This document shows, in pieces, positions 15,734-24,465 of a stretch of DNA of 64,000 nt (its first letter is position 1; every line of letters starts with the position of its first letter). Source of the stretch: Paenibacillus beijingensis. Lineage in GTDB: Bacteria > Bacillota > Bacilli > Paenibacillales > Paenibacillaceae. Where the stretch lies: positions 5,534,001 to 5,598,000 of the forward strand of contig NZ_CP011058.1 of NCBI RefSeq assembly GCF_000961095.1, given 5' to 3'. A program made the translations under genes and the position numbers. Under the pieces are notes generated by a model that worked only from the letters and a program-made list of their open reading frames with translations, did not search any database and had not been told where the DNA came from.

Positions 15734-16458
15734 CCCGGGTCCCCGGATTTGACCGGCCACGCGGCCGCATCCGGCCGTCGGAATCCAAAGATGCGGCAGA
15801 AGTGCGGCAGCAGCTCGTGCGCCGCCTGTTCGACCTCCATATGAATGCCCGTCAAATCGGCAAATGAGGTCACGCCGTACTGTTGAATGCCGCAGGGCAC
15901 GATTCCGGCGAACCCTTCTGCGGCGATTCCGGCTTTAATATTAAGCGCAAATCCGTGGCTTGTTACAAATCCGCGGCGCGTGCGCGCTTTATTGAATTTG
16001 ACGCCGATGGCCGCAATTTTTTCATCCCCGACCCAAACGCCCGTAAACTCGCTTTTCCGGCCTCCGGTAATGCCGTAGCCTGCAAGCCAGTCGATAATGG
16101 ACTGCTCCAGCTTGCGCAAGTACCCGTGCAGATCAAGACCGACCGCATCCAAATACAATAGCGGATAACCGACCAACTGACCGGGACCGTGGTATGTAAT
16201 GTCTCCGCCGCGGTCGATTTCAAAAACGGATATCCCCCGCTTGTCCAGCTCTTCCTTCCCGAGCAGCAGATGCTCCGGATGTCGGTCCGATCCCAGCGTA
16301 TAAGTGGGAGGATGCTGAAGAAGGAGCAGCGTTTCCGCCCGCTCCTCCCGGTCAATTTCTTTTACATATCGCTTCTGCAAATCCCAGGCCTCTTCATAGC
16401 CGATCATCGGAATATATTCAACGTCCAGGGCGCCCGTTTGGAATTGATCCGTTGTCAC
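15730..16458 (-). CDS. lipB: Octanoyltransferase (lipoyl-ACP transferase)
   Basis: A 242-residue LipB. It has RGGDITYHGPGQ (83-94), Lys154 (AIGVK) and the acyl-accepting Cys189 (VPCGI). It moves octanoyl groups from ACP onto lipoyl domains. B. subtilis uses LipM and LipL instead, so a LipB type here is notable. The GTG start has GGGAGG upstream. It lies 16 bases after bkdB, whose product carries a lipoyl group, so supply of cofactor and target enzyme look co-expressed. Confidence 0.95.
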   Translation of the reverse strand: MTTDQFQTGALDVEYIPMIGYEEAWDLQKRYVKEIDREERAETLLLLQHPPTYTLGSDRHPEHLLLGKEELDKRGISVFEIDRGGDITYHGPGQLVGYPLLYLDAVGLDLHGYLRKLEQSIIDWLAGYGITGGRKSEFTGVWVGDEKIAAIGVKFNKARTRRGFVTSHGFALNIKAGIAAEGFAGIVPCGIQQYGVTSFADLTGIHMEVEQAAHELLPHFCRIFGFRRPDAAAWPVKSGDPG

Positions 16459-16474
16459 CGTTAATCGCCTCCCG

Positions 16475-17884
16475 CTAGTAAAGCTTGGTTTCGATAGTGA
16501 AGCTTTCGAGATTTTCCTTTACCCGCTGCAAAAATCTTCCGCAAATGACGCCGTCCAAAATACGGTGGTCGAGCGATAGGCAAATGTTGGCCATGGAACG
16601 GACCGCGATCATATCGTTAATGACAACCGGTTTTTTGACGATCGATTCAAAGGTCAAAATTGCCGCCTGCGGATAATTGATGATTGGATACGAAAGAATC
16701 GATCCGAACGAACCGGTGTTGTTCACCGTAAAGGTGCCGCCCTGCATATCCGACAGCGTAAGCTTGCCTTCCCGCGTTTTGCGGGCCAGCTCTTCGATCT
16801 CGCGGGCGAGACCGGCCACGTTTTTGTGATCGGCATTGCGGATGACCGGCGTCAATACGGAATCTTCGGTGCCGACCGCAAGCGATACGTTAATATCACG
16901 CTTGACGATAATTTTATCGACGGCCCACACGGAGTTCATAATCGGAAAATCTTTGATCGCGCTGACGACTGCCTTCAGCAGAAACGCCAAATAAGTCAAG
17001 TTGACGCCTTCACGCTGGCGGAACTCGTCTTTTAGCTTGTTGCGCAGCACGACAAGGTTCGTCACGTCGACCTCGATCATCGTCCACGCATGCGGAATCT
17101 CCGTTACGCTTTGGCGCATATTGCGCGCAATGGCGTTGCGGATCGGCGTAACGTCGATAAAATATTCGCCCCGTCCCGGAAACTCGTGCCCTTCCACTTC
17201 AATCGAAGGAATGCGCGGCGTCTCCGTTAAATGCAGTCCCGTTGAACGGACAGGCACACGGGAATCATACAGCTCGTCCTGAGCCTGTGCGGCAGGTTGC
17301 TGTCGAGGCGCTGCTGCTGCCGGCTGCTGGGCGGGCGTTGTTGCCGTCGCCGGCCGCTGCGCGGGTGCCGCAGCCTTGGAAGGCCGGCCGGATGCCAAGT
17401 AGGCCAGCACGTCTTTGCGGGTAATGCGTCCGCCCATCCCGGTTCCGCTTACTTCGCTCAAGTCGATGCCGTGCTCGGCCGCGAGCTGATTCACAGCGGG
17501 CGAATAGCGGCCTGCACTGCCTCGGGATTGGACGGCACCGGCAGCGGCCGAGACCGGACTAGGGCGAGCGGCGGAAACGCTCGGCTCCGTTCCGGCGGTA
17601 GCGGCATCTGCGGAGCCGTCCTCCCCGTTCTCCTGCTCAACCTCCACGATACAGATCGCCGTGCCGACATCGACCGTTTCCCCGCCGGCAACTAATATTT
17701 TAACCAGTTTGCCTTCGATCGTGGACGGTATTTCAGCGGTAACTTTATCGGTAATAATTTCGCAGATCGGTTCGTACATGCCGATCGTATCGCCCGGCTG
17801 CTTGAGCCATTTGTCGATCGTTGCCGAGACGACCGACTCCGCAAGCTGCGGCATTACAATTTCGGTTACGGCAGTTGATTTCAT
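16475..17884 (-). CDS. bkdB: Branched-chain 2-oxoacid dehydrogenase E2 (lipoamide acyltransferase)
   Basis: A 469-residue E2. The lipoyl domain (1-77) carries the lipoylated Lys47 (ITDKVTAE). An Ala/Pro-rich linker leads to the peripheral-subunit-binding domain (about 135-172, SPAVNQLAAEHGIDLSEVSG), a second Ala/Gln/Pro linker, and the acyltransferase domain (about 235-469) with HRILDG near residue 440. GAGGAGG precedes the ATG. It closes the lpd-bkdAA-bkdAB-bkdB set, which makes branched acyl-CoA primers for iso/anteiso fatty acids. Substrate choice is inferred from family resemblance. Confidence 0.92.
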   Translation of the reverse strand: MKSTAVTEIVMPQLAESVVSATIDKWLKQPGDTIGMYEPICEIITDKVTAEIPSTIEGKLVKILVAGGETVDVGTAICIVEVEQENGEDGSADAATAGTEPSVSAARPSPVSAAAGAVQSRGSAGRYSPAVNQLAAEHGIDLSEVSGTGMGGRITRKDVLAYLASGRPSKAAAPAQRPATATTPAQQPAAAAPRQQPAAQAQDELYDSRVPVRSTGLHLTETPRIPSIEVEGHEFPGRGEYFIDVTPIRNAIARNMRQSVTEIPHAWTMIEVDVTNLVVLRNKLKDEFRQREGVNLTYLAFLLKAVVSAIKDFPIMNSVWAVDKIIVKRDINVSLAVGTEDSVLTPVIRNADHKNVAGLAREIEELARKTREGKLTLSDMQGGTFTVNNTGSFGSILSYPIINYPQAAILTFESIVKKPVVINDMIAVRSMANICLSLDHRILDGVICGRFLQRVKENLESFTIETKLY

Positions 17885-17931
17885 GGTGACCTCCTCAAGT
17901 TTTTGCGAAAGCAAAAACACTTCGAAAGCGT

Positions 17932-18915
17932 TTAATACAGCGCCAGCTGACGCATCGCTTCCTTCACTTTATCCTTGTTCAGCATAAAAAACTTCTCGCC
18001 GACCGGATTAAACGGCATTGCCGGCACATCGGGTCCGCACAGACGGGCGATTGGGGCATCCAGCTCATACAGCAGCTCCTCGGCAATAATAGCCGCCACT
18101 TCCGCTCCGATGCCGCCGGTCTTGTTGTCTTCGTGGATAATAAGCACTTTGCCTGTGCGGCTGACCGCTTCCAAAATGCTTTCTTTGTCCAGCGGCTGCA
18201 GCGTGCGCAGATCGAGAATATGGGCGCTGATCCCTTCCTGAGCGAGCTCCTCGGCGGCCTGCATTGCAAAGTGCAGCGGCAGGCTGTAGCTGATGACCGT
18301 GATGTCGTCCCCTTCGCGCAGCACGTTCGCTTTGCCGATCGGAACGACATAATCGTCTTCCGGCACCTCGCCGTTAATAAGCCGGTAACACTTTTTATTT
18401 TCAAAGAAAAGGACGGGGTCCGGATCGCGGACGGCCGCTTTCAGCAGTCCTTTCGCATCGTAAGGTGAGAAAGGTGCGACGATTTTCAAGCCGGGCGTGC
18501 CGAAAAAGACCGATTCCGGGCACTGCGAATGATATAGACCGCCGAACACACCGCCGCCGATCGGCGCACGGACGACAAGCGGGCAGCTCCAGTCGTTATT
18601 GGAACGATAGCGGATTTTTGCCGCTTCGCTTATGATCTGGTTGGTCGCGGGAAACATAAAATCGGAATACTGCATTTCCGCAATCGGCTTCATGCCGTAC
18701 ATCGCCGCGCCAATTGCAACGCCGGCGATCGCCGATTCCGCCAGCGGCGTGTCAAGCGCCCGGTATTCGCCGAACTGCTCAAACAAGCCTTTCGTCGTCG
18801 TAAACACGCCGCCTTTGCGCCCAACATCTTCGCCGAGCACGAACACGTCGTCATCGCGCTCCATTTCTTCTTTCATCGCAAGTCGGATTGCGTCAATATA
18901 ATCCATAACCGGCAT
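17932..18915 (-). CDS. bkdAB: Branched-chain 2-oxoacid dehydrogenase E1 beta
   Basis: A 327-residue transketolase-like E1 beta subunit. Typical segments are EDVGRKGGVF, the TPLAESAIAG motif, QYSDFMFPATNQI and the C-terminal EDNKTGGIGAEV. It pairs with E1 alpha to decarboxylate branched-chain 2-oxoacids with thiamine diphosphate. AAGGAGG precedes the ATG and the gene starts two bases after bkdAA ends. Confidence 0.94.
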   Translation of the reverse strand: MPVMDYIDAIRLAMKEEMERDDDVFVLGEDVGRKGGVFTTTKGLFEQFGEYRALDTPLAESAIAGVAIGAAMYGMKPIAEMQYSDFMFPATNQIISEAAKIRYRSNNDWSCPLVVRAPIGGGVFGGLYHSQCPESVFFGTPGLKIVAPFSPYDAKGLLKAAVRDPDPVLFFENKKCYRLINGEVPEDDYVVPIGKANVLREGDDITVISYSLPLHFAMQAAEELAQEGISAHILDLRTLQPLDKESILEAVSRTGKVLIIHEDNKTGGIGAEVAAIIAEELLYELDAPIARLCGPDVPAMPFNPVGEKFFMLNKDKVKEAMRQLALY

Positions 18916-18917
18916 CG

Positions 18918-19940
18918 TTACTTGCCTCCTTGTCCGGCATCGTCCGCATACACATGCCATAACGTGCTTTCGGCAGGCGCGAAAGGCGCTTTGTCGGCAT
19001 ACGAGGTCGCCTCGTCAAGCAATTCGCGCAGCTTCTTCTGCAGCACCTCATCCCGCGCCTCGTCCCAAAGGCCGCACTCGATCAAATACGCTTTGAACCG
19101 GATAACGCCGTCCTTCGCGCGGTTCTCTTCCACTTCTTCCTTGGTACGGTACGCAAGGTCGTTGTCCGAAGTGGAGTGCGGCGACAAGCGGTACATGAAC
19201 GCTTCGACCAGCGTCGGCCCTTCTCCGGCCACCGCCCGCTCGCGCGCTTCCTTAACGACGCGGTATACTTCAAGCGGATCGTTGCCGTCGACGCGAATGC
19301 CCGGGAACCCGTAGCCGAGCGCCCGGTCGCTCACTTTGCCGCCGATCTGCTTATGCATCGGTACCGAGATGGCATACTGATTGTTTTCGCACATCAGAAT
19401 AACCGGCAGCTTGTGCACCCCGGCAAAGTTGCAGCCTTCATGAAAATCGCCTTGGTTGCTGGAGCCTTCGCCGAACGTCACGAAGGAGACAAAATCTTTT
19501 TTCTTCATTTTGGCGGCCAGCGCAAAACCGACCGCATGGGGCACCTGGGTCGTAACCGGGCTGGACCCCGTTACGATCCGCAGCTTTTTGTGGCCGAAGT
19601 GGCCCGGCATTTGCCGGCCGCCGCTGTTCGGATCTTCCGCTTTGGCAAAGACGGAAAGCATCAGCTCTTTGAGCGTCATTCCAGCCGTCAGTACAACCCC
19701 GTAGTCGCGGTAATATGGCAAAAAATAGTCTTTTTCTTTATTGAGTGCGAAAGCGGCTGCGACTTGAGCCGCTTCCTGTCCGACTCCCGACACGTGGAAA
19801 TTAATTTTGCCGGCCCGCTGCAGGAGCAGCACCCGCTCATCGAATTTGCGCGCCGTCAGCATCATTTCATACATGGCGACGACCGCTTCGTCACTGAGTC
19901 CGACTTCCGAATGACGGAAGCCGAATGAATTTTGGCTCAT
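18918..19940 (-). CDS. bkdAA: Branched-chain 2-oxoacid dehydrogenase E1 alpha
   Basis: A 340-residue E1 alpha subunit. The thiamine diphosphate motif GEGSSNQGDFHEGCNFAG leads to CENNQYAIS, and the phosphorylation-loop-like YRLSPHSTSDND follows. It is the decarboxylating subunit of the branched-chain complex; PDH or acetoin E1 are the alternatives, but R-x-G-K-I-N-F-H-V-S-G-V-G-Q-E fits the BkdAA type best. AAGGAGG lies eight bases before the ATG. The 93-base gap to lpd holds a possible promoter and cre site. Confidence 0.92.
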   Translation of the reverse strand: MSQNSFGFRHSEVGLSDEAVVAMYEMMLTARKFDERVLLLQRAGKINFHVSGVGQEAAQVAAAFALNKEKDYFLPYYRDYGVVLTAGMTLKELMLSVFAKAEDPNSGGRQMPGHFGHKKLRIVTGSSPVTTQVPHAVGFALAAKMKKKDFVSFVTFGEGSSNQGDFHEGCNFAGVHKLPVILMCENNQYAISVPMHKQIGGKVSDRALGYGFPGIRVDGNDPLEVYRVVKEARERAVAGEGPTLVEAFMYRLSPHSTSDNDLAYRTKEEVEENRAKDGVIRFKAYLIECGLWDEARDEVLQKKLRELLDEATSYADKAPFAPAESTLWHVYADDAGQGGK

Positions 19941-19998
19941 GAGGAAATCCTCCTTCAACCACCTGTTAATACCAGGTACTAATACTTGGCTACACTCA

Positions 19999-20012
19999 TT
20001 ATAACGCTTTCC
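19999..20012 (-). promoter_or_regulatory. Possible CcpA cre site overlapping a -10 box before bkdAA
   Basis: The minus strand reads GGAAAGCGTTATAA, which matches 12 of 14 positions of the catabolite-repression element TGWAARCGYTWNCW. It overlaps GTTATAATG, a good TATAAT -10 hexamer. A CcpA site here would switch off bkdAA-bkdAB-bkdB-lipB independently of lpd when sugars are plentiful. No clear -35 was found. Confidence 0.4.
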
Positions 20013-20033
20013 GGATAAAAAGAAAACAGCACC

Positions 20034-21461
20034 TTAAAACGCCAGCGCCTTGCCGTCGACAGCCAGCATCGCTTCCCCCAGCGCTTCCGACAACGTCGGA
20101 TGCGGGTGGATCGTTGCGCCCACTTCCCAAGGGGTCGCATCCAGCACCTGCGCCAGCGCCGCCTCCGAAATCAGCTCGGTCGCATGCGCCCCAATCATAT
20201 GCACGCCGAGAATGTCGCCTGTCTTCTTGTCGGCGACCACTTTGACGAACCCTTCCGGCTCACCGAGCACGACCGCTTTGCCGATGGCCGCGAACGGAAT
20301 TTTAGCCGTTTTCGGTTCGAAGCCGCTCGTTTTCGCCTGCTCATCCGTGTAACCGACCGAAGCGATTTCCGGACGGCTGTAGACGCATCTAGGAATGTAG
20401 CGCGAGGATGCCGGCGCCGGATTTCTTCCGCAAAGGTGCTCCACCGCAATGATGCCTTCGTGCGCGGCGGCATGCGCAAGCTGCATGCCCCCCGTAACAT
20501 CTCCGATCGCGTATATATGCGGTTCTCCCGTTTGCTGCGAAGCGTTAACGGCTACAAAGCCGTCCTGAACCCGGATGTCCGTATTTTCAAATCCGAGCTC
20601 CTCGACATTGGCCTGACGGCCAACCGATACGAGCATTTTACTTGCGGACAGGACGACATTCCCTTCGCTCGTTTCCGCTTTGATCGAAGCTTCTCCGTTG
20701 CCCTTCGTTACGCTGTTAACATCCAAACGAACACCGGTCAAAATGCGCACGCCGCGGCGTTTCAGCGCACGCGTCAGCTCGGCGGACACTTCGCCGTCTT
20801 CACCGGGCAGCAGTCTCGCCGCCGCTTCGACCAGCGTCACCTCGACTCCGAAGTCGCGGAGCATGGACGCCCACTCCACGCCAATTACCCCGCCGCCAAT
20901 AATAAGGATCGAATCCGGGAGAGTTTCCATTCGCAGCGCATCATCGCTGGTCATGATCAGTTCGCCGTCCGCTTCCAGCCCTTGGAGCAACCGCGGTCTG
21001 GAACCGGTAGCGATGATCAGATTTGTGTTCACGACCGTTTCCATCTCGCCGTCCGGAAGCTCTACGGCGACGGATCCGCTTTTGGGCGAGAAAATGGACG
21101 GACCGATAATCCGCCCTTTGCCGTTAATGACTTGAATGCCGTGTTTGCGCATCAAATGCTGAAGTCCGCGGTACAGTTGCTCCACCTTTTCGGTTTTCTG
21201 CTGCTGCACGGTGCCGAATTGAAGCGAAACCGCGCTTTTATCCACTTGAATTCCATATTTGTCCGCATGAAGCAGCGTCGAATAAACTTCGGCACTCCGC
21301 AGAAGCGCTTTGCTTGGAATGCAGCCTTTATGTAAGCATGTTCCGCCGAGCTTGTCCATCTCGATGATGGCGACGCTTTTCCCCATCTGTGCGGCTTTGA
21401 TCGCCGCCGTATATCCGCCTGGGCCGCCTCCGAGAACGGCGACATCCACTTGAATTGCCAT
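20034..21461 (-). CDS. lpdV: Dihydrolipoyl dehydrogenase (E3)
   Basis: A 475-residue flavoprotein disulfide reductase. The FAD-binding GGGPGGYTAA is at 11-20, the redox pair Cys42/Cys47 in GGTCLHKGCIPSK, the NAD-binding GGGVIGVEWAS near 180, and the His-Glu dyad in HPHPTLSEA near the C-terminus. It reoxidises the E2 lipoyl group. It heads the bkd set. GGAGGG precedes the ATG. Confidence 0.94.
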   Translation of the reverse strand: MAIQVDVAVLGGGPGGYTAAIKAAQMGKSVAIIEMDKLGGTCLHKGCIPSKALLRSAEVYSTLLHADKYGIQVDKSAVSLQFGTVQQQKTEKVEQLYRGLQHLMRKHGIQVINGKGRIIGPSIFSPKSGSVAVELPDGEMETVVNTNLIIATGSRPRLLQGLEADGELIMTSDDALRMETLPDSILIIGGGVIGVEWASMLRDFGVEVTLVEAAARLLPGEDGEVSAELTRALKRRGVRILTGVRLDVNSVTKGNGEASIKAETSEGNVVLSASKMLVSVGRQANVEELGFENTDIRVQDGFVAVNASQQTGEPHIYAIGDVTGGMQLAHAAAHEGIIAVEHLCGRNPAPASSRYIPRCVYSRPEIASVGYTDEQAKTSGFEPKTAKIPFAAIGKAVVLGEPEGFVKVVADKKTGDILGVHMIGAHATELISEAALAQVLDATPWEVGATIHPHPTLSEALGEAMLAVDGKALAF

Positions 21462-21670
21462 TTTGTTTTCCCTCCGTCAGTTGCTGCAAGCCGGTCTTGC
21501 CAGACTGTTATGATAGGATAATGTACATTGCTCTATTGTACCTTTTTTTGCGGGAGAAAACACGTCCGGCGAATAATGCGGTTTCACGCGGGGAAGCGAT
21601 GGACAGATATAGTTGAAAACGGTATGATGAAAAATAATGCCTGATCCGTCACTGAAGGAGAGAGACGCAG

Positions 21671-21955
21671 ATGAAGCTGGTCATTTCGCGTTTTATTGCA
21701 GTTCTTGTTCTTGTGATTCCGGGAATAGTGGCTTGTATCGGTTTTCTAAAAATGAAAGACTCCACCTTTTCTTACTTTGCCCAATTTGGCGACGATCGGA
21801 TCGTGCCGGAATTTAACTGGTTCATGTTTATTGCCGGCTTTGTCATGTTTGCGGCAGGCATCGGCTTTATCGGCGGATGGATTTTTTTCCGGGACCGGAA
21901 GCATAATTACGTCGCAGCCAAGTTTAACAAAAAGCGCTCCGGCTCCAACGTATAA
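21671..21955 (+). CDS. yqzF: YqzF family membrane protein (DUF2627)
   Basis: A 94-residue protein with two membrane helices (about 5-26 and 50-74), the second followed by FRDRKHNYV, the basic end typical of DUF2627. The function is unknown. AAGGAGAG precedes the ATG. It is a lone plus-strand gene divergent from the bkd operon, the same neighbourhood as yqzF in Bacillus. Confidence 0.85.
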   Translation: MKLVISRFIAVLVLVIPGIVACIGFLKMKDSTFSYFAQFGDDRIVPEFNWFMFIAGFVMFAAGIGFIGGWIFFRDRKHNYVAAKFNKKRSGSNV

Positions 21956-22059
21956 CCGCCAAGGCAGCCGCACAGGCAATACCGCTCCCCAACTTGTACA
22001 ATATAACAGACTACGAGGAAAAGAGTTGCTTGTCATGTCTTTTATTTGCATCCAACATT

Positions 22060-23415
22060 CTACCCGATAAGTATTTTTTCTTCGGGATATTTGAAATTAG
22101 CTTGCGATTGTTTTTTGGTCAATGCAAACGCCAGCGTTAACGGACCCAACCGGCCTACAAACATTAAAAGAATAATAATCAATTTCCCGAATGAACTTAA
22201 TTCCGGGGTTGCGCCCAAACTTAATCCGACCGTTCCGAATGCCGAAACCGCTTCGAATGCCAGGTTCATCAGTGAAATATCCTTCTCTGTTAACTCCAGC
22301 AAAAATACCGCACTGAATATGATAATAACTCCAATCATCGAAATCGAAAGGGCACGAAAAACCAGTTCATTGGATATTCTTCTTTTGAACACGTTTATGC
22401 CGTCTTTCCGTGTGATAAAAGCCCAGACAACAAGAAGAAGGAGCAGGAATGTCGTTATTTTTATTCCTCCGGCAGTACCCCCGGTCGCCCCTCCGATAAA
22501 CATCAATGCCATCGTAAGAAGAATCGAATCATTTTTCAACTGGGTTAAATCCAGCGTATTAAATCCTGCCGTTCTCGGCGTTGTCGCATGAAAAAACGAA
22601 GCCAATATTTGATCTCCAATCGACAATTGACCTAACGTATCGGGATTCCGGCTTTCAATTCCAAAAATCAAAATCGTGGCAACGATATTGATTATTAGTG
22701 TGGAAATTAACGCTAATTTGGTATGAAGCGACCATTTGCGGAAATTAAATTTTTTATGGGTCACATCCATAATTACCGTAAATCCAATACCGCCTAAAAT
22801 GAATAATGAAGCAATAATTAAATTAATTGCAGGATTGCCGACCCATTTGCTTAAATTATCGAATTCCAATCCAAATCCGGCGTTGTTAAATGCGGATATT
22901 GAATGGAATAACCCATAATAAAGCGCTTTTGGCCAACCCATTTCATTTGACCAAGCAACGGCTAATAAAAGCGCCCCTGCCCCTTCGATAAAAAAGGTTG
23001 CGGTAAGGATGATTTTAACCAATTTGACTAAGCCGGATAATGAAAATTGGTTCGTTGCGCTTTGAATCAGCAATCGTTCCGATAATCCGATTTTTTTGCC
23101 TAATAGAAGGGCGATTAAAATTCCGAATGTCATAAACCCTAGACCGCCGATGGTAATCAGAACCATAAGCACAACCTGTCCAAAAACCGTAAACGTTGTA
23201 CCCGTATCAACAACGACCAATCCGGTAACACATACAGCGGATGTTGCTTCAAATAAAGCATCCATAAATGCAAGTCGATGCTCGGGATGCGTAGAGATCG
23301 GTAACATTAAAAGGAAGGTGCCAAACATAATCGTGATGACAAAGCCGATTGCCAACGTTTGCGGAGGACTCAGCTTTAAATGGTTCCATTTTTTATATTT
23401 TTGTACGCCTAACAT
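22060..23415 (-). CDS. ktrB: Potassium uptake protein KtrB (TrkH/KtrB family)
   Basis: A 451-residue membrane protein with four M1-P-M2 repeats. The four selectivity-filter stretches are visible: TSAVCVTGLV, SAFNNAGFG, TTPRTAGFN and SAFGTVGLS, each with the conserved Gly. It forms the K+ path (with Na+ dependence in the family) and is gated by the RCK ring made by the next gene upstream. The coding sequence is clearly more AT-rich than its neighbours, with codons such as ATT, AAT and TTA, which hints at transfer. Confidence 0.93.
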   Translation of the reverse strand: MLGVQKYKKWNHLKLSPPQTLAIGFVITIMFGTFLLMLPISTHPEHRLAFMDALFEATSAVCVTGLVVVDTGTTFTVFGQVVLMVLITIGGLGFMTFGILIALLLGKKIGLSERLLIQSATNQFSLSGLVKLVKIILTATFFIEGAGALLLAVAWSNEMGWPKALYYGLFHSISAFNNAGFGLEFDNLSKWVGNPAINLIIASLFILGGIGFTVIMDVTHKKFNFRKWSLHTKLALISTLIINIVATILIFGIESRNPDTLGQLSIGDQILASFFHATTPRTAGFNTLDLTQLKNDSILLTMALMFIGGATGGTAGGIKITTFLLLLLVVWAFITRKDGINVFKRRISNELVFRALSISMIGVIIIFSAVFLLELTEKDISLMNLAFEAVSAFGTVGLSLGATPELSSFGKLIIILLMFVGRLGPLTLAFALTKKQSQANFKYPEEKILIG

Positions 23416-23453
23416 GCTTCACCTGATTTCTGTTTCATAAATTTATATTCCGA

Positions 23454-24131
23454 CTATGCGCGAACGGGTGTTCCTTTGCTGATTTTATTTTCAAATTCTT
23501 CGATTTGTTCATTTAAACCAATCACAACAATGATATCTTTTTCTTCAAGAATAATATCGGCTGAGGGAGCAATAACGATTCCTTTTTTCTTGTTTACCGC
23601 CACGACGCTTAACCCGAATTTTGCCCTTAAATTTAATTCCATCAGCGATTGTCCAGACAATCGAGCTGGAATGCCTATTTCAGCTATGGAATAATCTTTG
23701 GACAGTTCTATATAATCGAGTATGTTTGGTGAAATCAATTGATGCGCGACTTTGGCCCCCATATCTCTTTCCGGAAAAATCACTTTCTCGATCCCGATCC
23801 GTTCCAGAACTTTGCCATGTAAGGTGGATAAAGCTTTAGCAACGATCATCTTAACCCCGAGATCCTTTAACAAAATGGCTGTCATAATACTGGCTTGAAT
23901 ATCATCCCCGATTGCAACTACCGCACAATCAAAATTGCGAATCCCGAGTGAACGGAAAACATCTTCCTCAGTCGAATCGGCTACAACACAATGGGTCAAT
24001 TTAGTGGCCATATCGGCAACGATTTCTTCATCCTTGTCTATTCCCAATACCTCATAACCGCTTTCCGTCAGCGTCAGAGCTAAACTTGAACCGAATCTTC
24101 CTAAACCGATAACAGCAAATTGTTGTTTCAT
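23454..24131 (-). CDS. ktrA: Potassium uptake regulatory subunit KtrA/KtrC (RCK domain)
   Basis: A 225-residue protein with an RCK_N Rossmann domain (GLGRFG at 8-13, then D-K-D-E near residue 31) and an RCK_C domain (about 135-215), the usual binding site of c-di-AMP. It gates KtrB in response to ATP/ADP. GAGGAGA precedes the ATG; a longer reading to 24185 lacks a site. It is 38 bases upstream of ktrB and shares its AT-rich composition. KtrA and KtrC cannot be told apart here. Confidence 0.9.
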   Translation of the reverse strand: MKQQFAVIGLGRFGSSLALTLTESGYEVLGIDKDEEIVADMATKLTHCVVADSTEEDVFRSLGIRNFDCAVVAIGDDIQASIMTAILLKDLGVKMIVAKALSTLHGKVLERIGIEKVIFPERDMGAKVAHQLISPNILDYIELSKDYSIAEIGIPARLSGQSLMELNLRAKFGLSVVAVNKKKGIVIAPSADIILEEKDIIVVIGLNEQIEEFENKISKGTPVRA

Positions 24132-24279
24132 AATAATTTCTCCTCGTTCCCTTAATTGGTCATAACGGAGGGTAATTTTGTACAATTTCCATCGATATTA
24201 ATAATTCCTAAATTTTAAGTCGACTATCCAGACCACTGTCAAAAATCTGTCCGTTACTTTAAACGTTAAAATTGACAAT

Positions 24280-24310
24280 AAAAAACCACAGAGGTAAGAT
24301 ACCCTGTGGT
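24280..24310 (-). terminator. Terminator hairpin in the ktr leader
   Basis: On the minus strand ACCACAGGGTA and TACCTCTGTGGT pair around a three-base loop, followed by six T residues. It lies just downstream of the riboswitch-like 3' half, where the expression platform of a ydaO-type switch would be. A weak promoter (TTGACA 24237-24242, TTAAAA 24213-24218, 18-base spacer) follows it and could drive ktr independently. Confidence 0.85.
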
Positions 24311-24324
24311 CGGATAGCGAACTC

Positions 24325-24390
24325 AATGTTTCACGCTCCTCCCTCAATCCACGCTTACGAGGTTAGCTGCCGGATTCGGGCGGCTCACTC
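24325..24390 (-). promoter_or_regulatory. Truncated ydaO-yuaA (c-di-AMP) riboswitch, 3' half
   Basis: The minus strand carries CAGCTAACCTCGTAAGCGT (24351-24369), the conserved 3' core of ydaO-type c-di-AMP riboswitches, preceded by CCCGAATCCG and followed by GGGAGGAGCG. The conserved 5' half (the GGGGGACCCA and GGGGTGAATC segments) is not found upstream; recombinase-like sequence takes its place. ktrA genes (yuaA) are the classic target of this switch, which supports the identity. Without the 5' half it should not fold as a working aptamer. Confidence 0.7.
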
Positions 24391-24465
24391 GAAGCGCTTG
24401 ATAGAAAACTGACTGGAAGAACAATACAGCATGAAGTTATCAAGCTGAAATTCAATATCGGTCAT
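24385..24465 (-). pseudogene. Tyrosine recombinase/integrase N-terminal remnant
   Basis: After AAGGGAGTGG the minus strand encodes MTDIEFQLDNFMLYCSS, which resembles the first residues of tyrosine-type integrases (the next part in intact members is typically KxLSxKTxxSYEQTL). Here the similarity stops after about 18 codons and a TGA comes at codon 27, inside the riboswitch-like sequence. The AT-rich stretch 24466-24600 upstream looks like the leader of the same element. The rest of the 515-base gap 24132-24646 holds no gene. Confidence 0.6.

Noticed and set aside
21484..21501. Sigma-54-like TGGCA...TTGCA before lpdV
   Set aside because: bkd operons in Bacillus use sigma-54, but the distance between the GG and GC elements is 12 bases rather than the required 10, and no upstream activator gene (bkdR) is present in the window.
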